Part shown: one piece after another, positions 16,884 through 25,396 of the stretch
Numbering within the stretch: the stretch's first letter is position 1
Layout: every line of letters begins with the position of its first letter
Source of the DNA: Acetoanaerobium sticklandii
GTDB taxonomy: Bacteria > Bacillota > Clostridia > Peptostreptococcales > Filifactoraceae
Assembly: GCF_000196455.1 (NCBI RefSeq)
Contig: NC_014614.1
Coordinates: forward strand, 2,154,001-2,218,000
Reading direction: 5' to 3'
DNA: 64,000 nucleotides
Made by a program: the position numbers and the translations under genes
Notes under the pieces: generated by a model
Databases searched by the model: none
The model's input: the letters and a program-made list of their open reading frames with translations, nothing else
What the model was told of the DNA's origin: nothing

Positions 16884-16964
16884 ATTTTACCTCTTAACCA
16901 TATGAGTTTAATCTGATATTTTAATAAGTATATCATATTTTATAAGAGGTATAGAACGATTGAA

Positions 16965-17246
16965 TCATCTGCAATAATTTACATACCTTTCTTTTTTGCT
17001 TTTTCTTTGATTCAAAATTATTTTTTCCTCGTAGCTTTCATCAAGTATAATTCTTTTAGCGGCTTCTTGAAAATATATACTTTTCGGTATTTGTTTACGC
17101 AAAACTATATCGATTAAATTTCTTGCAGCTCTTTCATGAAGGAAGTGCGAATGGTTACAATTATTACCTCGTGTATTGATTACTACAAAATCCCTTTTCG
17201 TCTTCAAAATTTTGTATTCATGAATCACATCCACTACCTTAGCCAT
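16965..17246 (-). CDS. small protein of unknown function
   Basis: Basic protein of 93 residues that I do not recognise. It has a His/Asn-rich stretch NNCNHSHFLHERAARN near residue 29-44 and two other short basic segments; the only cysteines are one there and one near the C-terminus. No membrane segment. The ATG at 17246 has AAGGAG upstream, so translation is credible. It lies just upstream of the sigma-54 activator gene on the same strand (81 bp gap) and could be co-transcribed. A hairpin with a T run (17336-17361) lies in its leader. Confidence 0.6.
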   Translation of the reverse strand: MAKVVDVIHEYKILKTKRDFVVINTRGNNCNHSHFLHERAARNLIDIVLRKQIPKSIYFQEAAKRIILDESYEEKIILNQRKSKKERYVNYCR

Positions 17247-17335
17247 GTAATCACTCCTTATAATTGTACTTACTTCATTTATATCCCACTAATGTTAAGG
17301 TTTCATTATCCCTATGTAAATTTGAGATTAAAAAA

Positions 17336-17361
17336 AGAACCTCAGTATTAACCTTGGTTCT
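17336..17361 (-). terminator. minus-strand hairpin in the leader of the 93-residue protein gene
   Basis: Arms AGAACC (17336-17341) and GGTTCT (17356-17361), followed on the minus strand by seven T. No minus-strand gene ends here, so it is either an attenuator or a 5' stabilising hairpin for the small gene starting at 17246. A possible promoter (TTGTAT, TACTAT, minus strand) lies immediately upstream, which would put the hairpin almost at the 5' end of the RNA. Confidence 0.4.
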
Positions 17362-17498
17362 CTAAATAATAGTATCTTGTTTAAAATATTAATACAAAAT
17401 TCTTATAGTAAATATTATTTATGCTAATTAAAGCCTATTTTTGTTTTCCCCGATATAATCATTGTGATATTTTTTACATAATTTAGGAGGCGATTTTC

Positions 17499-18197
17499 TT
17501 GATAGTTTCAAATACTTATGTGTCAAATCCATCAACCTTAAACCCACCCAAATCTACTAATAAACCTGTTAGCGAATATAGTAATAGTAAAGAAGAAATA
17601 GAGGGTTACCTATCTGGTAAAAACAATTTATCTGAAAGTCTTATTGGAAAAATTGACCTTAGAAATGCCACTTATGAGGAAGTCTCTGCTTTAAAAAGAG
17701 AACTATGTTTATCTGACAAAATAACTGTAGCAGATAGAACTGTTATATCTATGCTTTCTGTTGATTTTAGGAAAGTTTTTGGAGTAAACAACTTTAAAAC
17801 AGTAGAGGATTCTGAAGGAAGAAGGGATTGGATTACAGAGTTTAAACTTAGAGTAGAAGCTAATATAGCTCTTGGAATGAGTCCAACTGATGTAGCTGAA
17901 CGCAAAGGTGCAATCTCAAAATTAATATCCTATTCAAAAAGTGGCTCTAGCGATTCTGAGATTAAGTACGAAAATGTTCGTCAAAGTTCTACTAATTCAA
18001 CTACTAATATTGATATTAGGAATTCTATGATTAACTATAGTAAAATTCATTTTGCTTCATCTTCAAAAAATGAACTTGATGAAAAAAATGATCCATTTAA
18101 GATTTTAGACCAGCATAGCAAAGATAATTACAATAAATATACTGATCCAGATGAAATTAATAGAAGGTCTTACTTACTTTCTTTTTTAAAAAAATAG
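17499..18197 (+). CDS. protein of unknown function
   Basis: Soluble protein of 232 residues with Ser/Asn/Lys-rich, probably flexible ends and a more ordered centre (about residues 45-140). I recognise no family; no signal peptide or membrane segment. Translation starts at TTG 17499, supported by AGGAGG at 17485-17490. It is a single gene between divergent and convergent neighbours, closed by a shared terminator. Confidence 0.65.
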   Translation: MIVSNTYVSNPSTLNPPKSTNKPVSEYSNSKEEIEGYLSGKNNLSESLIGKIDLRNATYEEVSALKRELCLSDKITVADRTVISMLSVDFRKVFGVNNFKTVEDSEGRRDWITEFKLRVEANIALGMSPTDVAERKGAISKLISYSKSGSSDSEIKYENVRQSSTNSTTNIDIRNSMINYSKIHFASSSKNELDEKNDPFKILDQHSKDNYNKYTDPDEINRRSYLLSFLKK

Positions 18198-18225
18198 CTA
18201 ACTTTTTAAATTATATTAACCATCT

Positions 18226-18274
18226 AAAACACTAAAAACCTGAAGCAAATAAGCCTCAAGTTTTTAGTGTTTTT
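18226..18274. terminator. bidirectional terminator between unknown gene and leuS
   Basis: Near-perfect stem of about 18 bp (AACACTAAAAAC pairing with GTTTTTAGTGTT, plus TGA/TCA across one mismatch) with T tracts on both sides. It lies between convergent transcripts. Confidence 0.85.
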
Positions 18275-18309
18275 ATTAAGAATTTCATAATAGAAGATTG
18301 TTCTATGCT

Positions 18310-20712
18310 TTATACAACTATATTTAGTATTTTTCCTGGAACATAAATTATTTTCTTAATTTCTTTTCCGTCTAACATATCTTTTACAACTAAATCAGAT
18401 TTTGCCATTGTGATTACTTCATCTTGAGATATGTTTGCTGCTACTACTATCTTGCCTCTTACCTTTCCATTAATCTGAACAGGTATCTCTATAGTAGACT
18501 CTACAAGCTTTGATTCATCATATTTTGGCCAAGGAGCTTCATTTAAGAATCCGTCAAATCCCATAAGCTGCCATAGTTCTTCAGTAACGTGGGGAGCAAC
18601 TGGATTTAATAAAATCAAGAATGTTTGATAGTCCTTTTTAGTTATTCCACCTATATCATAAATTTCATTTATCAATGACATCATAGCCGCTATGGCTGTG
18701 TTGAATTTTAGGGTTTCATAATCCTCTGTCACTTTTTTGATAGTCTTGTGCAAGCTAGATTCGATTTTATCAGAGAATATGTCTTCCTCTCTAATCATTT
18801 CTTGAAGCTTCCAAGTACGCTCTATAAAACGTCTACAGCCTTTGATTCCTAAAGATGACCATGGAACACTTTTTTCAAAGTCTCCAATGAACATTTCATA
18901 CATTCTAAAGGTGTCAGCACCATACTCTTCTACTATTTCATCTGGATTAACAACGTTGCCTCTTGATTTGGACATTTTTTCGTTGTTTTCACCTAGAATC
19001 ATACCATGAGAAGTTCTCTTTGCATACGGTTCAGGGTTTGTAACTACACCTATATCATATAGAACTTTATGCCAGAAACGTGAATATAGAAGGTGAAGCG
19101 TAGTATGCTCCATTCCTCCATTGTACCAATCTACTGGCATCCAGTAATCAAGAGCTTTTTTAGAAGCTAGCTCCTCATTATTGTCAGGGTCTGCATATCT
19201 TAAGAAATACCATGATGAGCCAGCCCACTGCGGCATAGTGTCAGTCTCTCTTTGCGCTGGTCCACTACAGCAAGGACATGTAGTACTTACCCAGTCAGTG
19301 ATTTTAGAAAGTGGTGACTCTCCATCGTCTGTCGGTTCATAAGATTCTACTTCTGGTAGTGTAAGTGGTAGCTCACTATCTGGAAGCGGCACCCAACCAC
19401 ATTTTTCACAATACACAAGTGGAATAGGCTCTCCCCAATATCTTTGTCTAGAAAATACCCAGTCTCTTAATTTAAAGTTTACTTTTTTAGTTCCAAGTCC
19501 CTGAGCTTCTATATACTCAGATATTTTTTCTTTAGCTTCTTTAACAGAAAGTCCATCTATAATAGGCGAATTTACAATAGTACCATTATCTATATCAGTA
19601 AAGGCTTCTTCCTGAACATTTCCTCCTGATACTACCTCAACTATAGGTAGATCAAATACTTTTGCAAATTCATGGTCTCTTGTATCATGGCCTGGCACTG
19701 CCATTATAGCTCCCGTTCCATATGTCATAAGAACATAATCAGAAACAAAAAGCGGAATATTTTGTTTTGTAAGAGGATTTACAGCATCTAAGCCTAAAAC
19801 TCTTACACCTGTTTTTTCAGTGTTTACTTCAGTTCTTTCAAACTCAGATTTTTTAGCAGCTTCTTCTTTATATGCAAGAACTTCATCTAAGTTTTGAATT
19901 TTGTGGCTTTTTTCCTGAATTATAGGATGCTCAGGAGAAATTACCATATATGTAGCTCCATATATAGTATCTGGTCTTGTAGTAAATACAGTTAAGCTAG
20001 TATCGTCGACTGGAAATTTAATCTCCATACCATATGAACGACCAATCCAATTTTTCTGCTGAATCTTAACTCTATCTATATAATTAACTAAATCTAAATC
20101 ATCAATCAATCTATCTGCATACTCAGTAATCTTAAGCATCCACTGATTTTTTTCTTTACGTACGACTTCTCCGCCACAACGCTCACAAGTTCCTTGGATA
20201 ACCTCTTCATTTGCAAGGCCAACTTTACAGCTATTACACCAGTTTATAGGCATTTTATTTTTGTAAGCTAGTCCTTTGTTGAAAAGCTGAATAAATATCC
20301 ACTGAGTCCATTTATAATACCCTTCATCAGTAGTATTTATCTCTCTTGACCAGTCAAAAGATATTCCAAGAGACATAAGCTGTCTTTTAAAGTTAGCTAT
20401 ATTGTCCTTTGTAACTATTTTAGGATGAATTTTGTTTTTGATTGCATAGTTTTCTGTAGGAAGGCCAAATGCATCCCAACCAATAGGATAAAGTACATTA
20501 TATCCATCCAATCTTCTTCTTCTAGCAACAACATCAAGTGCAGTATATGATCTAGGATGCCCTACATGCAGCCCTTGTCCTGATGGATAAGGAAACTCTA
20601 CAAGAGGATAAAACTTCTCTTTATCTGAATCATTTGATGCGTGAAATACGCCTTTTTCTTCCCAGATATCCTGCCATTTTTTTTCTATAGGCTTATGATT
20701 ATATTTTTCCAA
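18310..20712 (-). CDS. leuS: leucyl-tRNA synthetase
   Basis: Class I synthetase of 800 residues. The HIGH-type motif is HVGH in GQGLHVGHPRSY and KMSKS is present as KMSKSRGN. The CP1 editing domain is complete (FTTRPDTIYGATYMV and GHDTRDHEFA), as are the zinc-type CxxC pairs. It charges tRNA(Leu) with leucine and edits norvaline and isoleucine. Translation starts at TTG 20712 with GGAGG 9 bases upstream. Unlike many clostridial leuS genes it has no T-box in the 80 bp before it; it follows a tetR gene and may be read from that promoter. Confidence 0.96.
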   Translation of the reverse strand: MEKYNHKPIEKKWQDIWEEKGVFHASNDSDKEKFYPLVEFPYPSGQGLHVGHPRSYTALDVVARRRRLDGYNVLYPIGWDAFGLPTENYAIKNKIHPKIVTKDNIANFKRQLMSLGISFDWSREINTTDEGYYKWTQWIFIQLFNKGLAYKNKMPINWCNSCKVGLANEEVIQGTCERCGGEVVRKEKNQWMLKITEYADRLIDDLDLVNYIDRVKIQQKNWIGRSYGMEIKFPVDDTSLTVFTTRPDTIYGATYMVISPEHPIIQEKSHKIQNLDEVLAYKEEAAKKSEFERTEVNTEKTGVRVLGLDAVNPLTKQNIPLFVSDYVLMTYGTGAIMAVPGHDTRDHEFAKVFDLPIVEVVSGGNVQEEAFTDIDNGTIVNSPIIDGLSVKEAKEKISEYIEAQGLGTKKVNFKLRDWVFSRQRYWGEPIPLVYCEKCGWVPLPDSELPLTLPEVESYEPTDDGESPLSKITDWVSTTCPCCSGPAQRETDTMPQWAGSSWYFLRYADPDNNEELASKKALDYWMPVDWYNGGMEHTTLHLLYSRFWHKVLYDIGVVTNPEPYAKRTSHGMILGENNEKMSKSRGNVVNPDEIVEEYGADTFRMYEMFIGDFEKSVPWSSLGIKGCRRFIERTWKLQEMIREEDIFSDKIESSLHKTIKKVTEDYETLKFNTAIAAMMSLINEIYDIGGITKKDYQTFLILLNPVAPHVTEELWQLMGFDGFLNEAPWPKYDESKLVESTIEIPVQINGKVRGKIVVAANISQDEVITMAKSDLVVKDMLDGKEIKKIIYVPGKILNIVV

Positions 20713-20792
20713 TACCTAATGCCTCCTCTCAATGTATACAATAAATAATTAAATTGTACACCAGTAATTTAGTATATTCAAGGTATTTTTAC

Positions 20793-21383
20793 TTATGCAC
20801 CTATACCATCAAATAACACCTGGAGGCTGAAATTCACTTTATCATCTAGAGAATCTTTTGTAGGCGCACTTACATTAATATAACTACCGATTAGCATTTG
20901 AAAAAACATTTTTACAATATAATCTTCTGAAACATCTTGGTTTATCTCATTTGTTTCCATGCCATTTTTTACAATTTCTTGAACAAACTCATGATATTTA
21001 ATATAATGCTCCTTTAGCATAGCCCAGATTTCTTCTCTAAACTCAAAAGGAGGAAAAAGTGCATTTCTGGCTAAAAAATTGGCTACATCTGGATTTTCTG
21101 CTTTAAATACCCAGTACTGCTTTATAAGTGCCTCTAGCTGTTGTTTGCTTGATTTTGCTTTGCTTTTTTCCAAAACCTCCATAAACGCTTTCCTGTGAAG
21201 TTCTTCTGCATCCTTAATCAGCTCTATATATAAATCTTTTTTAGATGAATAATAGTAATAAAAAGAAGGTGCAGATATTCCAATCAAGTTGAAAATATCT
21301 TTTAAGCTAGTTCCTTCGTAGCTCTTTTCGTTAAATAAATTAATCGATATTTGCTTGATTTTGTCTAGAGTTGTTTCTTGCAT
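20793..21383 (-). CDS. TetR/AcrR-family regulator
   Basis: Protein of 196 residues from the ATG at 21383. The N-terminal helix-turn-helix is typical (SLKDIFNLIGISAPSFYYYYSSKKDLY); the C-terminal ligand domain is divergent, so the effector is unknown. The ATG is preferred over an upstream TTG (21404) because GGAG lies in a reasonable position before it. It is transcribed toward leuS and away from the hemolysin III-like gene upstream on the same strand; either could be its target, but no clear operator is seen. Confidence 0.85.
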   Translation of the reverse strand: MQETTLDKIKQISINLFNEKSYEGTSLKDIFNLIGISAPSFYYYYSSKKDLYIELIKDAEELHRKAFMEVLEKSKAKSSKQQLEALIKQYWVFKAENPDVANFLARNALFPPFEFREEIWAMLKEHYIKYHEFVQEIVKNGMETNEINQDVSEDYIVKMFFQMLIGSYINVSAPTKDSLDDKVNFSLQVLFDGIGA

Positions 21384-21450
21384 GAATATATCTCTCCAAT
21401 CCAATTTTTTCTTATTTATATTTTTTATTTTAAAACCTTAACCTAGGATT

Positions 21451-22101
21451 TTATATGACATAATACATCATAAAAAAATGACTTAAACTGCCCGCTAACA
21501 CAAAAATATGAAATATTTCATGAAATCCGAAATACTTAAAATTAATCTTTGGCCATTTTAAACCATAAATAACTGCGCCTATAGTATAGAAGAGTCCTCC
21601 CATAACCAAAAATACTGTACCTTGAGCAGGTATAGCTTTTGCTAGTGGATAAATAGCAAGTATAATCATCCAGCCCATTACAGCATAAATAAGAGTAGAC
21701 AGCCATCTAGGTGCATTCATCCACACACCCTTTAAAATCATCCCTAAAATTCCAGCTGTCCAAATTACAACAAGCAGAGTCCATCCAAGTCCACCTCTAA
21801 GAGCTGTTATGCATATAGGTGTATAAGTACCAGCAATAAGCACAAATATCATCATATGGTCAACTTTTCTAAGTATCAAATTGACTCTATCCGAGATATC
21901 TAGCATATGATAAATTGTACTAGCGCTGTAAAGCAAAATTAAGCTAGCTCCAAAAATTGAAAATCCAACTATATGCCATGGAGTTCCTTCTCTAATTGCT
22001 AATAAAATGAGAACAATCATCCCAACTATTGATGCTATAGCTCCTGCCATATGTGTAAGACAGCTAACAGGATCTTTTATTTTTTTTAAAATCTTAGGCA
22101 T
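21451..22101 (-). CDS. hemolysin III / PAQR-family membrane protein
   Basis: Protein of 216 residues with seven predicted membrane segments. The family's conserved His residues are visible in LTHMAGAIAS, STIYHMLD, KVDHMMIF and the C-terminal HEIFHIFVLAGSLSHF, the His/Asp set thought to bind a metal. Some members (TrhA) act in membrane-lipid homeostasis; hemolysis is not a safe inference. The ATG at 22101 is chosen because AGGAG precedes it by 9 bases, whereas the upstream ATG at 22110 abuts that site. Confidence 0.88.
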   Translation of the reverse strand: MPKILKKIKDPVSCLTHMAGAIASIVGMIVLILLAIREGTPWHIVGFSIFGASLILLYSASTIYHMLDISDRVNLILRKVDHMMIFVLIAGTYTPICITALRGGLGWTLLVVIWTAGILGMILKGVWMNAPRWLSTLIYAVMGWMIILAIYPLAKAIPAQGTVFLVMGGLFYTIGAVIYGLKWPKINFKYFGFHEIFHIFVLAGSLSHFFMMYYVI

Positions 22102-22340
22102 TCTTATCATCTCCTAAATAAGTCTATTTATATTTCATTATATGCTAAAAAATAAAAAAAGTCTTTTATTTTTGATAACTATTCTTAATCAGCTCATGGA
22201 TTAACAGAATGACTTAGAATCAAACAATTTTGCTAACTTTAACAATTTTGTTCCCTATTCTATCTTTTTTTATATATAATATAGTATATAACAATGTGAA
22301 ATTTTTTTACATTTATTTTAAACTCTATTTGAGGTGAATT

Positions 22341-23627
22341 ATGGATAATATAACTACACTTACTCCAGGTGATATTCTAAGAAAAATAAGAAAAGAGCTT
22401 GGATTCAAGCAGCATGAATTAGCTGCTGATGATATAACTAGAAATTTGATTAGCCTTATAGAAAACAACCGCGCTACCTTAAATAGAGGTAACGCTGAGA
22501 TTTTGGTTAGAAATATGAATAGTCTATGCAAAGCCAGAGGTATAGATATCGAGCTTGAATTTAGAGATTTATTCATTCCTGGTATTTACGATGCAAAAAG
22601 TAAAGCTAGAGGTTATATGGATTATCTTAAGGAAGCCACTTATAATAACTACAAAATTCCTAATGATAAAATAGACGAAATAGCTTTATTTGTAAGCAAG
22701 TGGGATCTTCAGCCTCAAAACACTTATATATATGAGCTAATTGCAAAGTATTATTTAGAACACAATGATATCCCAACAAGCTATTCGTATTATATCAAGA
22801 CATTTGAAAATGCAGTTAAAATAGACAAAAATCCTATGATAGTTTTAAATCTTGCTCCTAGAGTTATGGATGTATGTGTATATTTAGGAAGAACAAATGA
22901 TGCGCTTCAAATAGGCAAAATAGCTCAAGCACATTGTTTTTCTGAAGATATGAAATGCATGGTTCCTATATGGTATAAACTTGCCTCAATAAACTATAAC
23001 AATAAAAATTACGATGAATCATCTAAGCATTTGACTCAATTAGATAAATATCTAGAAATGTCTGAATCATCTAGAATTGTAGATATTAATATTTTAAAAA
23101 TCCTAGTATGTATAGAAAACAAAAACTATAAGAAGGCTTTAGAAATTCTAAATACTACAGAGGCTCTTATCCAAAATGAGGATGAAATAGAAGGCCTTCT
23201 TAATTCAATGAAAATAAAAATATTTACACTTAAGAGCAATAAAAAAAGTGTTCAAAAAGAAATTGATATCCTAGATGACCACCTTAGCTCTTTAAAATAT
23301 ATTCCAGCCTACATTTCAGATATTTCTCTTAATATGGCTTTTGGGTATACTTATTTAAAAAATACATCTAAAGCAAACGAATATCTTAAAACGGCTCTAT
23401 CCTTTGCTCTAAAAAACAAAGATAGAATATCATATAAAAAGATAATAGAATTCATTTATGACAATGAAGCTAATTTTATTGATATCTTAGAAGAAGTAAT
23501 TAATAATAAATCAGATAAACTAGCTCATTTTTTAAACGAGAGAGATTTAATATCCCTAATGAAGTTATTAAATAAAAACCAAAAATTTGATTTATCTAAT
23601 AAAATTTTACTTCAATATAATATATAA
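22341..23627 (+). CDS. HTH-TPR transcriptional regulator
   Basis: Protein of 428 residues: an XRE-type helix-turn-helix at about 8-60 (TPGDILRKIRKELGFKQHEL) and then a long helical region with TPR-like repeats to the end. This is the general plan of peptide-responsive RRNPP regulators, but no signal-peptide gene is visible downstream, and the HTH lacks a strong canonical sequence in the second helix (AADDITRNLISLIENNR). The ATG at 22341 has GAGGTG upstream. It is monocistronic and divergent from the hemolysin III-like gene. Confidence 0.82.
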   Translation: MDNITTLTPGDILRKIRKELGFKQHELAADDITRNLISLIENNRATLNRGNAEILVRNMNSLCKARGIDIELEFRDLFIPGIYDAKSKARGYMDYLKEATYNNYKIPNDKIDEIALFVSKWDLQPQNTYIYELIAKYYLEHNDIPTSYSYYIKTFENAVKIDKNPMIVLNLAPRVMDVCVYLGRTNDALQIGKIAQAHCFSEDMKCMVPIWYKLASINYNNKNYDESSKHLTQLDKYLEMSESSRIVDINILKILVCIENKNYKKALEILNTTEALIQNEDEIEGLLNSMKIKIFTLKSNKKSVQKEIDILDDHLSSLKYIPAYISDISLNMAFGYTYLKNTSKANEYLKTALSFALKNKDRISYKKIIEFIYDNEANFIDILEEVINNKSDKLAHFLNERDLISLMKLLNKNQKFDLSNKILLQYNI

Positions 23628-23653
23628 AGTTAATAATTTATTAAAAAACTATC

Positions 23654-23717
23654 AATAACATTAAATTTTCTTTTATTTAATTTGTAAATAACATTAGATT
23701 TTCTTTAATTTAATTTG
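23654..23717 (+). repeat. two-copy tandem repeat, 31-bp units
   Basis: Two near-identical AT-rich units (23654-23684 and 23687-23717) that begin AATAACATTA and end TTTAATTTG, differing at two positions. It lies between the HTH-TPR gene and a long hairpin. No function is evident. Confidence 0.7.
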
Positions 23718-23732
23718 ATTGCTTAAAAATTA

Positions 23733-23814
23733 AAAAGGGACTGCATAGAAATAAATACAATATATTGGTTTTGTTTAAAACTACAATATATTTATTTTTC
23801 TAACAGTCCCTTTT
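23733..23814. repeat. 82-bp imperfect inverted repeat (large hairpin)
   Basis: Outer arms AAAAGGGACTG (23733-23743) and CAGTCCCTTTT (23804-23814) pair perfectly. The interior pairs further across small bulges (TAGAAATAAATA with TATTTTTCTA, ATATATTG with CAATATAT) up to a small GTTTT/AAAAC loop. It ends in TTTT and lies between convergent genes, so it could be a terminator, but it is longer than usual and could be a MITE-like element. Confidence 0.65.
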
Positions 23815-23872
23815 ATTTTAAATTATCAAATTCCTAACTGCTTTTAAACTGATACTTTTTTATATCATTTAA

Positions 23873-24121
23873 CTATCTTTTTACCATATTTATAATAGAC
23901 AGTACTATTACTGCACCAATCACTGCTACAAATAAGCTCCATATATTAAATCCAGTAACTCCCTGTCCGCCTATCATACCAAATACAAAGCCTCCTACAG
24001 AAGCTCCTACAATACCTGCGATAATATTACCAAACGCTCCCATACTAGCATCATTACCAGTAAATTTACTAGCTATCCAACCTGCAAGAGCACCTAAAAT
24101 AATCCAAGCAATAATTCCCAT
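23873..24121 (-). CDS. GlsB/YeaQ/YmgE-family membrane protein
   Basis: Protein of 82 residues with three membrane segments and the glycine-rich family pattern (ALAGWIASKFTG, GIVGASVGGFVFG). The family is called transglycosylase-associated and is linked to stress responses in several bacteria; no enzymatic activity is established. The ATG at 24121 has AAAGGAGGAA upstream. A stretch of about 300 bp to its right holds no gene, only AT-rich sequence, before the trpP leader promoter. Confidence 0.88.
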   Translation of the reverse strand: MGIIAWIILGALAGWIASKFTGNDASMGAFGNIIAGIVGASVGGFVFGMIGGQGVTGFNIWSLFVAVIGAVIVLSIINMVKR

Positions 24122-24387
24122 TATAATTCCTCCTTTTAATAGTCAATATTATAATGTTTATTGACAATAATTATTATTTTCTTAATTAATATATACCTTG
24201 ATTTTCAACAAATAAACTTTTTTATTCATAAATATTATTTTATCCTATATATTTAAGCTTTTAGTCCTATGTCTATAACTGGGTATTAATATTCTATATA
24301 AATCAATCATTCTTAAGTCCAAGAATTTAAATTAACTATGAAGGTTTATAAGCTCCTAATAAAATTAAATTTTTATATAAAACCTAC

Positions 24388-24415
24388 TTGCATTTATTTT
24401 TTTTGCTAGTATAAT
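24388..24415 (+). promoter_or_regulatory. promoter of the trpP T-box leader
   Basis: TTGCAT (24388-24393) and TATAAT (24410-24415) with 16-bp spacing. The predicted RNA start is about 20 bases before Stem I of the T-box leader. Confidence 0.7.
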
Positions 24416-24439
24416 AGCTATCAATAGTAAAACTTAATA

Positions 24440-24700
24440 TAAGAATCAGTGATTGGGAGTAGTACTCTAAATTAAGCTATTACAGAGAGTCTTAGGTGGT
24501 GAGATAAGACAAGTGGTTTTAGAAGAATGGACCCATGAGATGTCAGGTGAAAATTGTAGTAGCTGTTGACCGTGTCCTCACGTTATAGAGGCAGGATATG
24601 TTAGTATCCGTATGAGATGAGATAAAGTTTTTATCTTAAAAAGGGTGGTACCGCGAACACAGACTGTTTGCTCCTTTACAGGGAGTAATCAGTCTTTTTT
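24440..24700 (+). ncRNA. tryptophan T-box riboswitch
   Basis: Full T-box leader. Stem I has the AGTAGTA specifier-loop 5' strand (24458-24464), with TGGG (24454-24457) pairing to CCCA (24532-24535). The specifier codon just before that stem is TGG (24528-24530) followed by A. The distal AGAGAG/GGTGGTG motifs are present. The T-box sequence AGGGTGGTACCGCG is at 24642-24655. The terminator (GACTG...GCTCC pairing with GGGAG...CAGTC, then T6) covers 24662-24700. Uncharged tRNA(Trp) should favour antitermination and expression of trpP. Confidence 0.95.
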
Positions 24701-24715
24701 ATTGTATTAAATCAA

Positions 24716-24740
24716 AGGAGGTGTAGAAATTATGTTATGA
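24716..24740 (+). other. minimal open reading frame ATG-TTA-TGA behind a strong ribosome binding site
   Basis: AGGAGGTG (24716-24723) is followed by ATG at 24732, one sense codon and TGA at 24738-24740. It sits right after the T-box terminator, where the first gene would be expected, about 80 bp ahead of trpP, which has its own ribosome binding site. It is either a relic, a two-codon minigene, or a leader whose UGA could be read through by tRNA(Trp). Confidence 0.4.
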
Positions 24741-24819
24741 ACTTCAAATGAATTGTCTCAATCAGATATATCACATTGGTATAAATTTAAAATAATTAAT
24801 ATTAAAAGGAGAACTTACA

Positions 24820-25329
24820 ATGAAAACAAAAAACATGATTTTAACTGCACTTTTCTTAGCAATAGGCTTTATTCTTCACTCTAGTGTACCTGGAATATTC
24901 GGAATGAAATTTGATTTATTCTTAGCATTTATGTTTTTAAGCATAGTTATTTACCCAACTTTGCAAAATGCACTTTTAGCTGGTGCAGTTGGTGGCATGA
25001 TTACTGCTCTTACTACTACATTTCCTGGAGGCCAGCTTCCTAATTTTATAGATAAAATGGTTACAGCACTTATAGTTTACCTAATGATTAAAGCAATGGC
25101 TTCACTTAAAAACGATAAACTAAAGATGGCTATCATAGGGCTAATAGGTACTGCTATAAGCGGAACAGTATTTCTAGGAAGTGCACTATTTATAGTTGGT
25201 CTTCCTGCTCCATTTATGGTGTTATTCACTTCAATCGTGCTGCCTACCTCACTTACTAATATGGTAATTACTCTTGTAGTATACAAGGCTTGTATGGTAG
25301 CAACTAAAGGCAGATTGCAATTTTCCTAA
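24820..25329 (+). CDS. trpP: tryptophan transporter TrpP
   Basis: Protein of 169 residues with five or six membrane segments, matching the small TrpP (YhaG) family in length and in segments such as HSSVPGIFGMKFDL and TTTFPGGQLPN. It imports tryptophan. Assignment is reinforced by the T-box leader with a UGG specifier. The ATG at 24820 has AAAAGGAGAA upstream. It is followed by a perfect bidirectional terminator shared with csoR. Confidence 0.93.
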   Translation: MKTKNMILTALFLAIGFILHSSVPGIFGMKFDLFLAFMFLSIVIYPTLQNALLAGAVGGMITALTTTFPGGQLPNFIDKMVTALIVYLMIKAMASLKNDKLKMAIIGLIGTAISGTVFLGSALFIVGLPAPFMVLFTSIVLPTSLTNMVITLVVYKACMVATKGRLQFS

Positions 25330-25350
25330 TTATATATTTCCCTAAGCACA

Positions 25351-25396
25351 AAAGAAAAACCAGCTGTATATTCACCAATACAGCTGGTTTTTCTTT
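25351..25396. terminator. bidirectional terminator trpP / csoR
   Basis: Perfect 19-bp stem (25351-25369 with 25378-25396) with an 8-base loop and T-rich ends on both strands; its right edge abuts the csoR stop codon. Confidence 0.92.

Noticed and set aside
21451..22101. True hemolysin
   Set aside because: Only the membrane PAQR-type fold is visible; the name does not establish lysis.
23654..23717. Two direct repeats as a possible CRISPR array
   Set aside because: Only two units with 2 bp between them, AT-rich, no spacers and no cas gene in the window.
24738..24740. UGA as a selenocysteine codon
   Set aside because: No SECIS-like hairpin directly after it and no selenoprotein family match; the frame overlaps trpP out of phase.
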